A DNA stretch of 46,952 nt from Agathobaculum desmolans ATCC 43058 (GTDB lineage Bacteria > Bacillota > Clostridia > Oscillospirales > Butyricicoccaceae). Below are positions 8,396-16,356 of the stretch, piece after piece. How positions within the stretch are numbered: position 1 is the stretch's first letter; each line of letters starts with the position of its first letter. Below the pieces are notes generated by a model, which worked only from the letters and a program-made list of their open reading frames with translations, searched no databases and was not told the DNA's origin. The stretch spans positions 1 through 46,952 of the forward strand of contig NZ_JNJN01000020.1 in NCBI RefSeq assembly GCF_000701665.1, given 5' to 3'. The position numbers were made by a program, and so were the translations under genes.

Positions 8396-8563
8396 TCAAA
8401 GTTCCCGCCGCACCCGTTTCTGCTCATACAGGGCTTCACACCGTTTCACAAACTGCTGGATAGCTGCCTGCCGTTGCTGTTCCCGTCGCTCGGCAATGAA
8501 AACAAGCCCGTTTATGGCTTCTGTGATTTTCTTATCTTTTTTCTTCTGCATACGTCTATTCAT
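8396..8563 (-). CDS. Small DUF3847-like protein
   Basis: 55-aa basic protein MNRRMQKKKDKKITEAINGL then a charged helix ending KRVRREL. ATG 8563 has AGGAGG at 8573-8578. It overlaps the stop of the T4CP fragment by 8 bases, indicating translational coupling in the original transfer operon. It resembles small proteins often encoded after VirD4-type genes in these elements. Function unknown. Confidence 0.55.
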   Translation of the reverse strand: MNRRMQKKKDKKITEAINGLVFIAERREQQRQAAIQQFVKRCEALYEQKRVRREL

Positions 8564-8834
8564 GGTCGGTGTCCTCCTGCAAATCTGCTTCGCTGATTTC
8601 GTAATAGTCAAAGGGTTCGTCCGGCTTTACAAGGGCGGGTCTGCGCCTTAAATGCTTTTCCATATCAAAGGTATTTTTCTTGTCATAGTCGGAAAGATAT
8701 TTATAGTTGGGGTGCTTTGTAATGTCATACTTATCAGAGAAGAACGGGCGTACCCCTCGTAGTTGTAAGATACATGTCCCGCCGTCCATGACTGCAATTT
8801 CATCTTCGGTCATAAGCTGTTTGCCACAATGTCA
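8556..8834 (-). pseudogene. C-terminal remnant of VirD4/TraG coupling protein
   Basis: About 92 codons survive, including GKQLMTEDEIAVMDGG, LQLRGVRPFFSDKYD and HPNYKYLSDYDKK. These match the C-terminal tail of the VirD4-like type IV coupling proteins of clostridial conjugative elements. Upstream homology stops at about 8834, where an in-frame TGA and unrelated AT-rich DNA begin; the ATPase domains are gone. This shows that the TIR cassette now occupies the place where the conjugation core was. The fragment cannot function as a coupling protein. Confidence 0.75.
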
Positions 8835-8856
8835 AGTGATGAATTCAAAAATGAGC

Positions 8857-8892
8857 AAAAAAATAACTCCCCTTAACTATAAGGGAAGTTAT
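8857..8892 (-). terminator. Terminator of the second TIR gene
   Basis: Arms 8863-8875 and 8880-8892 pair with one mismatch. Read on the minus strand they are followed by a T tract (A run at 8857-8863). It lies 30 bases after the TIR stop and marks the end of the TIR operon. Confidence 0.7.
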
Positions 8893-8923
8893 CTTAAATA
8901 TATAAATTTACACAGATCTTGAA

Positions 8924-9733
8924 TTAGCCAATCAGAATATCACGCTGCTTAATTATATTTTTTGAAAGGTAAATATAATCCAGTGCACTTTGAAATGACT
9001 TCTTGTTTGCTCTCCACTCTTTTGCACAACTTATTAAATCGTACTTAGAGAGAGAAATAAAGTTTCTTAATATTTTGTCAACTTCATATTTGATCCGAAG
9101 AGAAGAACTTTCATTGACTGCATCATATGCTCTATGAGAAAATTGCAAAAATTTATCTCTATAACAGTTGATAGGTCGAATTTCGATCATATCAGCTAAA
9201 GATAATTCATTATATATCCACGGTGAGGCTGTTCTCTCTTTGCTTATTTCTTCGGCTATTGAAATAGAATTTCCGCTGTTCAAGAAAAAAACAGATTCAC
9301 ACTTATCAATCATTCTGGACAACGCAATGGATAACATCATATGAACATGGCTGGTAGAATAATTTCTTTTGTCATAATCGAAAGATGTACCGTTGCTATG
9401 TCTACAATATTTCTCGTCTATTTCTCTCAATAAATCGTTAGAATATCTCCAAAGACAAGAATCTATAAAAGTATTTAAGTTGAGCTCCTTTTTTAAAAAG
9501 CCAGCTATAGAAACAGCTAACTTCTCATCGGCATGTGAGTGAGATAAAAATACACTAAATTTTTGCTTTGTTGGGAACCAGCTTTCCTGTAACTTGGTAC
9601 CATCAATCACTCCATCTATTCCTATAAATTCTTTTAGGCTACTTTGAATGTCAGTTTGTATTTTGGCATAGTATTCTTGCCCTGAAGATTCATATTCCTT
9701 GAAGTCCGAATATACAATATCATTTAATTTAAA
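8924..9733 (-). pseudogene. Second TIR-domain protein, separated from its start
   Basis: The frame is open from just after TAA 9736-9734 down to 8924 but has no proper start. The first codons read FKLNDIVYSDFKEYESSGQE. A GTG at 9610 could give 228 aa, but it lacks a clear ribosome site and would cut off about 45 well-formed residues. Joined to the 5' piece at 7287 the protein is 273 aa. The TIR-like domain begins near residue 62 with FSVFLSHSHADEK. TASPWIYNELSLAD places a candidate catalytic glutamate at residue 180 (135 from the GTG), and RNYSTSHVHMM is typical of ThsB-like bacterial TIR proteins. Low GC like its operon partners. As drawn here it is probably silent. Confidence 0.8.
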
Positions 9734-9735
9734 TT
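9722..9735 (-). repeat. Right inverted repeat of the invertible segment
   Basis: ATTTAATTTAAATT on the + strand, exactly complementary to 7297-7310. In-frame FKLN codons lie within both copies. Confidence 0.85.
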
Positions 9736-9939
9736 ATCGAATAAAATAAATTGGATTACTTCAGATGAAGTTCCAGAAGAAGGAAATTTTATATGTTAAA
9801 GTTCAATTTCTGGCAACGAACAATCCCAGTTTGTCGAACAGATAGCAAATCCAGCCGAGCCAGTCAACGGCAAGTAAATGGGCTTCGCCCACCGTTGACA
9901 GCCCCGCCTGTCTTTGCAAATATGCAGCCAAGAGGACGA

Positions 9940-10026
9940 TAGCCCAAAGTGCTACCACTCTCTTTTCATACAACAACTGAATATCCCGCCACCCCACAGC
10001 GGCGCATGAAGCAGTAAATCCGAAAA
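9940..10026 (+). repeat. Direct repeat, copy A
   Basis: An 87-nt stretch from TAGCCCAAAGTGCT to GCAGTAAATCCGAAAA, strongly similar to 11320-11404. A further match (CGCAGCTTCC, about 10058 vs 11511) follows each copy. The upstream part, 9803-9939, holds a GTCAACGG/CCGTTGAC hairpin and no convincing gene. Confidence 0.7.
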
Positions 10027-10304
10027 CGGTTGTTACTTTTTTCACACAGCGGACAAAACGCAGCTTCCGAGCTGCCGGAAAGTTGTGTTTTTGCTACGAT
10101 GAAATTTTTTTGTGGGGGGGAGGGATATTATATTTTCGCCAAAAGAGCCGATTATATTTATAAAGAATATTATTGTTTGGTAAGTTTCTGACAATGACGA
10201 ATGGAAAAAAGATGATTGCCTATGAGTCTATGGTACTATCCTTGTTAAGATGATAGCAAATATGCAAACAACAATCTTAAATTACATTGAAAGGAGTTAC
10301 AATT
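10027..10304 (+). other. AT-rich intergenic region before the secreted-protein gene
   Basis: No gene was seen. It includes the tail of direct repeat A, a G8 run near 10113-10120 and AT-rich sequence probably holding the promoter of the 10305 gene. No well-spaced -35/-10 pair stood out. Confidence 0.3.
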
Positions 10305-10781
10305 ATGAAAAAGCGTATAACATCACTTTGTCTAATAGTATTGATGCTGTGTGCCATGTGTGGTACATCTGTATTTGCTGCTGAACTTCCCTCTGAAAAT
10401 ATGATTAGCCCGATGTATCTCCATAGTGATTACTTCACTGGCGGAACTGGGACGATGAATAGCATAGCTGGCTCTCAGTCCAAAATCTTCAATGCTTCCT
10501 CTGGAAGCATCTCAGCTAATGCTCGTGTAACAAATGTGGAATTAAATGTTACTGTAAGTAGGGGGAGCATCCCATTTTATATCGTTGTTGAATCCCCGAA
10601 TGGTTATCAGGCAGAACGATATATAAGCACCAGTGGTAAGGTTGAATTTGATGAGTTTAACGATTTTTACCCGAAAGGCACTTGGAAAATATATATCTAT
10701 AATCGTGGTTCTGCATTCACAGATGTTTCTACAGCAACAGCCCGTATAACTGCAAACTATGGTTATGACAGCTATTCTTAA
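10305..10781 (+). CDS. Secreted protein with P-domain-like beta fold
   Basis: 158-aa protein from ATG 10305, AAGGAG at 10291-10296. The N-terminus MKKRITSLCLIVLMLCAMCG followed by TSVFAAE is a Sec signal peptide with a probable cut after VFA-A. The mature part is small, rich in S, T, N and Y, with patterns such as ARVTNVELNVTVSRGSIPF and PKGTWKIYIYNRGS. These recall proprotein-convertase P-domain or similar beta-sandwich proteins. No catalytic residues are visible. It is followed after 32 bases by an unknown gene; both lie between two diverged direct repeats and look like cargo. Confidence 0.65.
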   Translation: MKKRITSLCLIVLMLCAMCGTSVFAAELPSENMISPMYLHSDYFTGGTGTMNSIAGSQSKIFNASSGSISANARVTNVELNVTVSRGSIPFYIVVESPNGYQAERYISTSGKVEFDEFNDFYPKGTWKIYIYNRGSAFTDVSTATARITANYGYDSYS

Positions 10782-10813
10782 AACAGGGTTTATTGTTATT
10801 TGGAGGTGTTCTT

Positions 10814-11275
10814 ATGACGATTACAGGAATGACACGATTTGTGCAACAAAATTATAAGGTTCAAAATTCGCACTTAACCTCTAAACTTCCAAATGGCTCT
10901 TTGCCGCCAAAGGGGCATGTTAACCCATATTGTCCGGAGGGAATGGATATTACAGGTCGAACGGATTTTCGCCGCATTGTCCCTGTTGACGAGGGCGTTG
11001 CAAATAAAATAAAATCTTTGGTGTTTGAGAGTATGGAAAAGAACTGCGGCATGAGTGATGGAGAGATTGAAAGCGAAATCATAAAGAATTATGTTATGTC
11101 ATTGCCACCCGAAGAACGAGCTGCCGCTGGGTGGACATTAAATCAGATTAGTCTGCAAGAGGCTGACCGATTGGGAGAATATGTACATCAGCGAGACCCC
11201 TCATGGAATTGGGGAAAGCCAGTCAAGCCCGGTATCTTAGATGACTACAAATCAGGCATGAATATACTAATATGA
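10814..11275 (+). CDS. Unknown cytoplasmic protein, cargo gene
   Basis: 153-aa protein from ATG 10814, GGAGGTG at 10802-10808; an in-frame start at 10793 has no ribosome site. It begins MTITGMTRFVQQNYKVQNSH. Later parts include PEGMDITGRTDFRRIVPVDE and LPPEERAAAGWTLNQISL. There is no signal peptide, membrane segment or known motif. It is probably co-transcribed with the secreted protein before it. Its role is unknown; a partner or regulator of that protein is possible only by position. Confidence 0.55.
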   Translation: MTITGMTRFVQQNYKVQNSHLTSKLPNGSLPPKGHVNPYCPEGMDITGRTDFRRIVPVDEGVANKIKSLVFESMEKNCGMSDGEIESEIIKNYVMSLPPEERAAAGWTLNQISLQEADRLGEYVHQRDPSWNWGKPVKPGILDDYKSGMNILI

Positions 11276-11319
11276 TGTAGTTGTAATAGTAATATTGCAA
11301 CTTTCCATTTGTAGAGGGG

Positions 11320-11404
11320 TAGCCCAAAGTGCTCCCCCTCTCTTATTATTTACAACTGAATAACCGCCGCCCCGTAGCGGCACACGAAGCAGTAAATCCG
11401 AAAA
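11320..11404 (+). repeat. Direct repeat, copy B
   Basis: Matches copy A at 9940-10026 with scattered differences and small gaps. Together they enclose the two-gene cargo 10305-11275. Confidence 0.7.
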
Positions 11405-11863
11405 AGATTTGCTGCTTTTTTTGCGCCCGTTTTTGGCAAATCGGGAAAGTGTCAGTACTGATAAGTGAACAGAGGGAAATTCCCGTTTTCTATCAAGCAG
11501 CGGGCAGAACGCAGCTTCCCAAACGCCTTATTGTCGGGAAAGACTAAACCGCCGGAAAAGTTTCTGCCGGAAAGTCCGTCATTTTCGCCTTTTGTGGGTT
11601 TGTAGGGAATGAAAGGAAAAATATCGCTGTCAGAAGTTGGCACAGTTCCCGCCTGCGGCACTAAGGAGATTGAACCCAGCCGGACACAGCGGAAAGCGGC
11701 AGTTTCTTAGAGCAAGTTTCTACCACAGTACCAAAATTCGCTTCCTGCTCATTTTGTCCCTGCGGGAAACTTGTTGGGGAGTGCCTTCCCCAAACCCTGC
11801 TTATGCGGCGTATGCCAACATTACTGCCGCTCCCATGCGGCAACAGAAAGGAGGTCTTGCACC
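11405..11863 (+). other. Mobilization leader with candidate transfer origin
   Basis: No gene was recognised in this stretch before mobC. At 11774-11780 and 11787-11793 a 7-bp inverted repeat (TTGGGGA/TCCCCAA) is followed within a few bases by ACCCTGC. That layout recalls RP4-type origins, where a relaxosome-binding repeat sits next to a nick site (consensus ATCCTG). Position before mobC and the relaxase supports it; the match is loose. Confidence 0.35.
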
Positions 11864-12262
11864 ATGCGAAAGAGATATAACACGCCCCACCGCAGCCATG
11901 TCATCAAAACACGTCTGTCTGATGAAGAATACGCCGACTTCACAAAGCGGCTTGCCCCTTATGGTATCAGCCAGTCGGAGTTTTTGCGGCAGGCAATCCG
12001 GCGGGCAGCCATACGCCCCGTTATCCATGTGTCGGCGGTCAATGATGAACTGCTTTCCGCTGTCGGGAAGCTGGCTGCGGAGTATGGGAAAATCGGCGGC
12101 AACTTAAATCAGATTGCCCGCTGCTTAAACGAATACGGCGCACCCTATCCCCAGCTTGCAAAGGAACTAAGGGGGACGGCGGCGGAACTGGCAGCCCTCA
12201 AGTATGAAGTCTTGCAGAAAGTAGGTGGAGCGGTTGGCGATACTCAAACATTTCAGCTCTAA
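11864..12262 (+). CDS. mobC: MobC-type relaxosome accessory protein
   Basis: 132-aa DNA-binding protein that would help load the relaxase at the transfer origin. ATG 11864 has AAAGGAGGT at 11848-11856. The N-terminal region holds a ribbon-helix-helix-like segment (RSHVIKTRLSDEEYADFTKR, then SQSEFLRQAIRRA). The C-terminal part contains the MobC pattern IGGNLNQIARCLNEYG. Its end overlaps the relaxase start by 29 bases, so the two are translationally coupled. GC-rich codon use matches the downstream recombinase and differs from the AT-rich cargo. Confidence 0.85.
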   Translation: MRKRYNTPHRSHVIKTRLSDEEYADFTKRLAPYGISQSEFLRQAIRRAAIRPVIHVSAVNDELLSAVGKLAAEYGKIGGNLNQIARCLNEYGAPYPQLAKELRGTAAELAALKYEVLQKVGGAVGDTQTFQL

Positions 12263-13358
12263 AAATGCAGACTACGGGGCAGCCGAAAAGTATCTGCTGT
12301 TCCAGCATGACGAGTTTACCATGAAGCCCGTCCTTGATGAAAACGGGCGGCTGATACCGAGGGAGGATTACCGTATTTCTTCCCTTAACTGCGGGGGCGA
12401 CGATTTCGCTGTTGCTTGTATGCGGGCAAATCTCCGCTATGGAAAAAACCAAAAACGGGAGGACGTAAAGAGCCACCACTATATCATCAGCTTCGACCCA
12501 AGGGACGGCGCAGACAACGGCTTGACACCCGACCGGGCGCAGGCGTTGGGCGAGGAATTTTGCCGGGAACACTTTCCCGGACACCAAGCCCTTGTCTGTA
12601 CCCACCCGGACGGGCATAACGGCAGCGGAAACATTCATGTGCATATCGTTATCAATTCCCTGCGGATAGAGGAAGTTCCGTTCCTGCCCTACATGGAACG
12701 ACCCGCCGACACAAGGGAGGGCTGCAAGCACCGCTGTACGGACACCGCCCTGCGCCATTTCAAAGCCGAGGTCATGGAGATGTGCCACCGGGAGGGGCTT
12801 TACCAAATCGACCTCCTAAACGGCAGTAAGAACCGCATAACAGACCGGGAATACCGGGCGCAGAAAAAGGGGCAGCTTGCCCTTGATAGAGAGAACGCCG
12901 CCCTTGCCGCCGGGAGACAGCCACCGAAAGCCACCAAGTTTGAAACGGACAAAGAAATGCTGCGCCGGACAATCCGGCAGGCTCTTTCCCACGCTTCCAG
13001 CTTTGACGAGTTTTCTTCCCTGCTTTTGCGGGAGGGCGTGACCGTCAAGGAGAGCCGGGGGCGACTGTCCTATCTTTCGCCGGACAGAACCAAGCCCATT
13101 ACTGCCCGGAAGCTGGGGGACGATTTTGACCGTACCGCTGTCCTTGCTATGACAGATAACAGAGGGGGAAAACACGCACCCCGCCGCCCGGACTGCGTGA
13201 CCGAGGTACGCATGGGAAACACCGTCCTTGTGGTTTCCGGCTACTTCAAGGAGGACACCACCGCTACCGCCGCCGACAAGATGATGAAAGTGCTGGAAGC
13301 AGAAAGCAGCCTGCCCGGAAGCAGGCGGGAAGCCCCACAAGAAAAACTGGCGTTTTGA
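12234..13358 (+). CDS. MobP-type relaxase
   Basis: 374-aa nickase. TTG 12234 gives the usual family start MAILKHFSSKNADYGAAEKY; AGGTGGAG lies just upstream, and GTG 12225 is the alternative. Catalytic features: an N-terminal tyrosine region, HHYIISFDPRDG, and the metal-binding histidine motif HPDGHNGSGNIHVHIVINS. The later part (VTVKESRGRLSYLSPDRTKP, then ITARKLGDDFDR) is typical of clostridial relaxases of Tn1549-like elements. The protein may be a little short at the C-terminus. It cuts the origin with MobC, and transfer would need a coupling protein supplied from elsewhere. Confidence 0.85.
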   Translation: MAILKHFSSKNADYGAAEKYLLFQHDEFTMKPVLDENGRLIPREDYRISSLNCGGDDFAVACMRANLRYGKNQKREDVKSHHYIISFDPRDGADNGLTPDRAQALGEEFCREHFPGHQALVCTHPDGHNGSGNIHVHIVINSLRIEEVPFLPYMERPADTREGCKHRCTDTALRHFKAEVMEMCHREGLYQIDLLNGSKNRITDREYRAQKKGQLALDRENAALAAGRQPPKATKFETDKEMLRRTIRQALSHASSFDEFSSLLLREGVTVKESRGRLSYLSPDRTKPITARKLGDDFDRTAVLAMTDNRGGKHAPRRPDCVTEVRMGNTVLVVSGYFKEDTTATAADKMMKVLEAESSLPGSRREAPQEKLAF

Positions 13359-13399
13359 CAGCGCATAAGGAAGCATTTTGACACGTTTGCCGCTATACA

Positions 13400-13452
13400 G
13401 ACAGCCGCCCCATGTGGTACAATCAAGGTACGGAATAGTGGGGCTGGCTGTC
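13400..13452 (+). promoter_or_regulatory. Second recombinase promoter with flanking inverted repeat
   Basis: -10 TACAAT at 13418-13423 lies between GACAGCCGCCCCA (13400-13412) and TGGGGCTGGCTGTC (13439-13452), complementary apart from a one-base bulge. The right arm ends 16 bases before the recombinase start. The -35 is weak (TATACA-like with an 18-bp spacer). Confidence 0.5.
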
Positions 13453-13468
13453 GGAAACGGAGGAATTT

Positions 13469-15091
13469 ATGTTAAGACAGACCACCCGGCAACTCATTAC
13501 CGCCCTTTACCCAAGACTGTCCCATGAGGACGAACTGCAAGGCGAAAGCAATTCCATTTCCAACCAAAAGCGGATTTTGGAAACCTACGCCAAGCAGAAC
13601 GGCTTTACGAACCTGCGCTGGTACACCGACGACGGTTATTCCGGTGCAAACTTTCAAAGACCCGGATTTCAAGCCATGCTTGCAGACATTGAAGCCGGGA
13701 AAGTCGGCACAGTCATTGTCAAGGATATGTCCCGGTTAGGGCGAAACTACTTACAAGTGGGAATGTACACCGAAATGATTTTCCCACAGAAAAACGTCCG
13801 TTTTATTGCTATCAATGACGGCGTGGACAGTGCGCAGGGGGAAAATGATTTTGCCCCGTTGCGGAACATTTTTAACGAATGGCTGGTGAGGGACACGAGC
13901 AAGAAAATCAAGGCAGTGAAACGCTCTAAGGGCATGAGCGGAAAGCCCATCACAAGCAAGCCCGTCTATGGCTACCTCATGGACGAGGACGAAAACTTTA
14001 TCATTGACGAGGAAGCCGCCCCGGTGGTACGGCAGATTTACAGCCTCTGCCTTGCCGGGAATGGTCCGACCAAGATAGCCCGTATGCTTACAGAGCAGCA
14101 AATTCCCACGCCGGGGACGCTGGAATACCGCAGGACGGGAAGCACCCGCCGCTACCACCCTGGCTATGAGTGCAAGTGGGCGACTAATACAGTGGTTCAT
14201 CTGCTGGAAAACCGGGAATATACGGGCTGCCTTGTGAATTTCAAGACGGACAAGGTTTCCTACAAGCTGAAACACAGCATAGAAAATCCCCCGGAAAAGC
14301 AAGTGATTTTTGAGAACCACCATGAGCCTATCATTGACCGGGAAACATGGGAACGGGTGCAGGAGTTACGCAAACAGAGGAAACGCCCCAACCGCTATGA
14401 TGAAGTGGGCTTGTTTTCCGGCATACTCTTTTGTGCAGACTGCGGCAGCGTCATGTACCAGCAGCGGTATCAGACGGACAAGCGCAGGCAGGACTGTTAT
14501 ATCTGCGGCAGCTACAAGAAACGGACAAGGGACTGTACGGCGCACTTTATCCGCACCGACCTTTTGACCGCCGGAGTGACCGAAAACCTTAGAAAGATTA
14601 CCAGCTATGCGGCAAAGCATGAAGCCCGGTTTATGAAGCTGCTTGTGGAGCAGAACGAGGACGGGGGCAGACGCAGGAACGCCGCCAAGAAAAAGGAACT
14701 GGAAACGGCAGAAAAGCGTATCAGTGAACTGTCCGCTATCTTCAAGCGGCTGTATGAGGACAGCGTGACCGGACGCATATCAGACGAGCGTTTTTCGGAA
14801 CTGTCGGCAGACTATGAAGCCGAGCAGAAAGAACTAAAAGAACGTGTCGCCGGATTGCAGGAAGAACTTTCCAAAGCGCAGGAAGCCACCGAAAATGCAG
14901 AAAAATTTATGAAAGTGGTTCGTAAACATACCAGTTTTGAAGAACTTACCCCCACTCTGCTGCGGGAGTTTGTGGAGAAAATCGTTATCCATGAAAGCGT
15001 TGCCCTTGACGGGAAACGCCGGGGAAAGTTACGCAGACAAGAAATCGAAATCTATTATTCTTTTGTCGGCAAGGTAGAATTGCCCGACTAA
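13469..15091 (+). CDS. Large serine recombinase, second copy
   Basis: 540-aa recombinase related in layout, but not closely identical, to the one at 3871. The resolvase domain has the catalytic serine in YPRLSHEDE, then ESNSISNQKRILE and KDMSRLGRNYLQ. A cysteine-rich zinc-ribbon-like part follows (CADCGSVMYQ, then CYICGSYKKRTRDC), and then a long coiled coil rich in E and K. ATG 13469 has GGAGGAA upstream. It follows mobC and the relaxase and probably moves the element that carries them. High GC (near 57%) differs from the TIR cargo. Confidence 0.9.
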   Translation: MLRQTTRQLITALYPRLSHEDELQGESNSISNQKRILETYAKQNGFTNLRWYTDDGYSGANFQRPGFQAMLADIEAGKVGTVIVKDMSRLGRNYLQVGMYTEMIFPQKNVRFIAINDGVDSAQGENDFAPLRNIFNEWLVRDTSKKIKAVKRSKGMSGKPITSKPVYGYLMDEDENFIIDEEAAPVVRQIYSLCLAGNGPTKIARMLTEQQIPTPGTLEYRRTGSTRRYHPGYECKWATNTVVHLLENREYTGCLVNFKTDKVSYKLKHSIENPPEKQVIFENHHEPIIDRETWERVQELRKQRKRPNRYDEVGLFSGILFCADCGSVMYQQRYQTDKRRQDCYICGSYKKRTRDCTAHFIRTDLLTAGVTENLRKITSYAAKHEARFMKLLVEQNEDGGRRRNAAKKKELETAEKRISELSAIFKRLYEDSVTGRISDERFSELSADYEAEQKELKERVAGLQEELSKAQEATENAEKFMKVVRKHTSFEELTPTLLREFVEKIVIHESVALDGKRRGKLRRQEIEIYYSFVGKVELPD

Positions 15092-15274
15092 TGCCCGCCC
15101 TGTCCGGTTCTCTTACCGGATAGGAACGGCAAAATTTTTTACACTTCTTTTACTTCTTTATCTCACATGAGTAAAATCACAAGGCATTAAGCAGGTCATG
15201 GCTAATTAGAGGTAATCAAAAGAGGAAAGGAAAAGCACAATCCAGACGGAACCGGCGATACCGTCAAGAAATAT

Positions 15275-15303
15275 TTGTGAGTTAGCAAGAAACCTGATAT
15301 AAT
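15275..15303 (+). promoter_or_regulatory. Promoter of the XRE-TnpV pair
   Basis: -35 TTGTGA (15275-15280), 17-bp spacer, -10 TATAAT (15298-15303), 41 bases before the start at 15345. Confidence 0.7.
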
Positions 15304-15344
15304 GGGGGTAAGCGCCCATCCGGGGCAGAAAGGCAGGGAGAAAA

Positions 15345-15617
15345 ATGCACATCAGCTACAAACCGCTCTGGCACACACTGATAGAGCGCAACATGAGGAA
15401 AGAAGATTTAAGGCTTGCCGCTGGCCTGACCACAAATATGATTGCCAATATGGGCAAAGAAGGGAAACACATCAGCATGGACACGCTGGCACGAATCTGC
15501 GAAACGCTGGATTGTGGCATTATGGACGTGATTGAACTGGCCAGTGACGAGCCTTCCGCTACAGGAGGGAACGATAATGGAAAAACTGAAAGAAAGAATT
15601 ACAGAGAACGGCATTGA
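15345..15617 (+). CDS. XRE-family regulator (YozG-like)
   Basis: 90-aa helix-turn-helix protein. ATG 15345 has CAGGGAG upstream. The fold is seen as WHTLIERNMRKEDLRLAAGL, NMIANMGKEGKHISMDTLAR and ICETLDCGIMDVIEL, the common short Cro/CI-type layout. The end overlaps the tnpV start by 41 bases. It likely controls the element's recombinase or excision genes; the target is unknown. The last 20 residues are low-complexity and may be non-essential. Confidence 0.8.
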   Translation: MHISYKPLWHTLIERNMRKEDLRLAAGLTTNMIANMGKEGKHISMDTLARICETLDCGIMDVIELASDEPSATGGNDNGKTERKNYRERH

Positions 15618-15954
15618 TTATGTTCTGGTAGGCGATTATTATATCCCAGACTTGAAACTGCCGGAGGAAAACCGCCCTATCGGACGCTATGGGCGGCTGC
15701 ACCGGGAATATCTCAAACAGGAGCATCCGGCACGGTACAGTTCCCTTATCCTGACAGGGAAATTATGGACGTACCTTGCCGACCTGAACGAGCAGGCGGA
15801 GGAACGGCTGGACTTAATCATAGAGCAGATGAAAGCCGCCGAAGGAGTGACCGAGGAACTGAAAGCCCGGAACCAGCTTGAATGGGTGAGGCGAATGAAC
15901 AATATCCGCAACCGGGCGGAGGAAATCATAAACAGCGAGTTGATTTATATTTGA
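15577..15954 (+). CDS. tnpV: TnpV transposon protein
   Basis: 125-aa protein from ATG 15577 with CAGGAGGG at 15562-15569. It begins MEKLKERITENGIDYVLVGD and contains PIGRYGRLHREYLKQEHPA, the recognizable core of the TnpV family found in Tn4451-type mobilizable elements. The C-terminal half is a charged helix (RLDLIIEQMKAAEGVTEELK). Its biochemical role is not established. Overlap with the regulator gene shows one transcript. Confidence 0.8.
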   Translation: MEKLKERITENGIDYVLVGDYYIPDLKLPEENRPIGRYGRLHREYLKQEHPARYSSLILTGKLWTYLADLNEQAEERLDLIIEQMKAAEGVTEELKARNQLEWVRRMNNIRNRAEEIINSELIYI

Positions 15955-15993
15955 TTGGATATGCAAAGGCCAGCCGATTACCGGCTGGTCTTT

Positions 15994-16320
15994 CTAATCT
16001 TCCCTGCGCTCCAATACCGCCCGAATCATGGCAGCGGCGATTTCCTGCTGGCTGGGCGATGTGCTTTCCCACAACGCTGCCAGTTCCCGTATTTCACTGA
16101 CCTCATTATCTTCCAGCGCATCCCGCAGCAGATAATCCGGGGAAATTTTCAGTGCGTTGCAGATATTGATAAATACAGGCAGGCTGGGAACCTTTGTCCC
16201 GCCTTCAATCTGCCGGAGATAGGTTGCGTTTATACTGCATAATTCTGAAAGCCTGTCAGCCGTGAATCCCCGGTCTTTCCTCACCATGTTGATACGTTTG
16301 CCCAATCCTTTTGTTTCCAT
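15994..16320 (-). CDS. XRE-family repressor-like regulator
   Basis: 108-aa protein with an N-terminal HTH: LGKRINMVRKDRGFTADRLS, then INATYLRQIEGGTKVPSLP and FINICNALKISPDYLL. The C-terminal 30 residues form a helix. ATG 16320 follows GGGTGGGC; ATG 16338 is possible but has no ribosome site. It is convergent with tnpV and divergent from the HxlR-like gene with only about 36 bases between. It is the only minus-strand gene of this element and may be its master regulator. Confidence 0.75.
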   Translation of the reverse strand: METKGLGKRINMVRKDRGFTADRLSELCSINATYLRQIEGGTKVPSLPVFINICNALKISPDYLLRDALEDNEVSEIRELAALWESTSPSQQEIAAAMIRAVLERRED

Positions 16321-16356
16321 AATGCCCACCCATTTCATAAGCTATTAGCATTTATT

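Noticed and set aside
9723-9801. Short + strand frame ending SDEVPEEGNFIC at the right junction.
   Set aside because: Possibly the tail of a lost gene, but too short and without a start to call.
9803-10045. 80-aa minus-strand frame.
   Set aside because: It overlaps direct repeat A, has no ribosome site and the matching stretch in copy B is closed by a stop.
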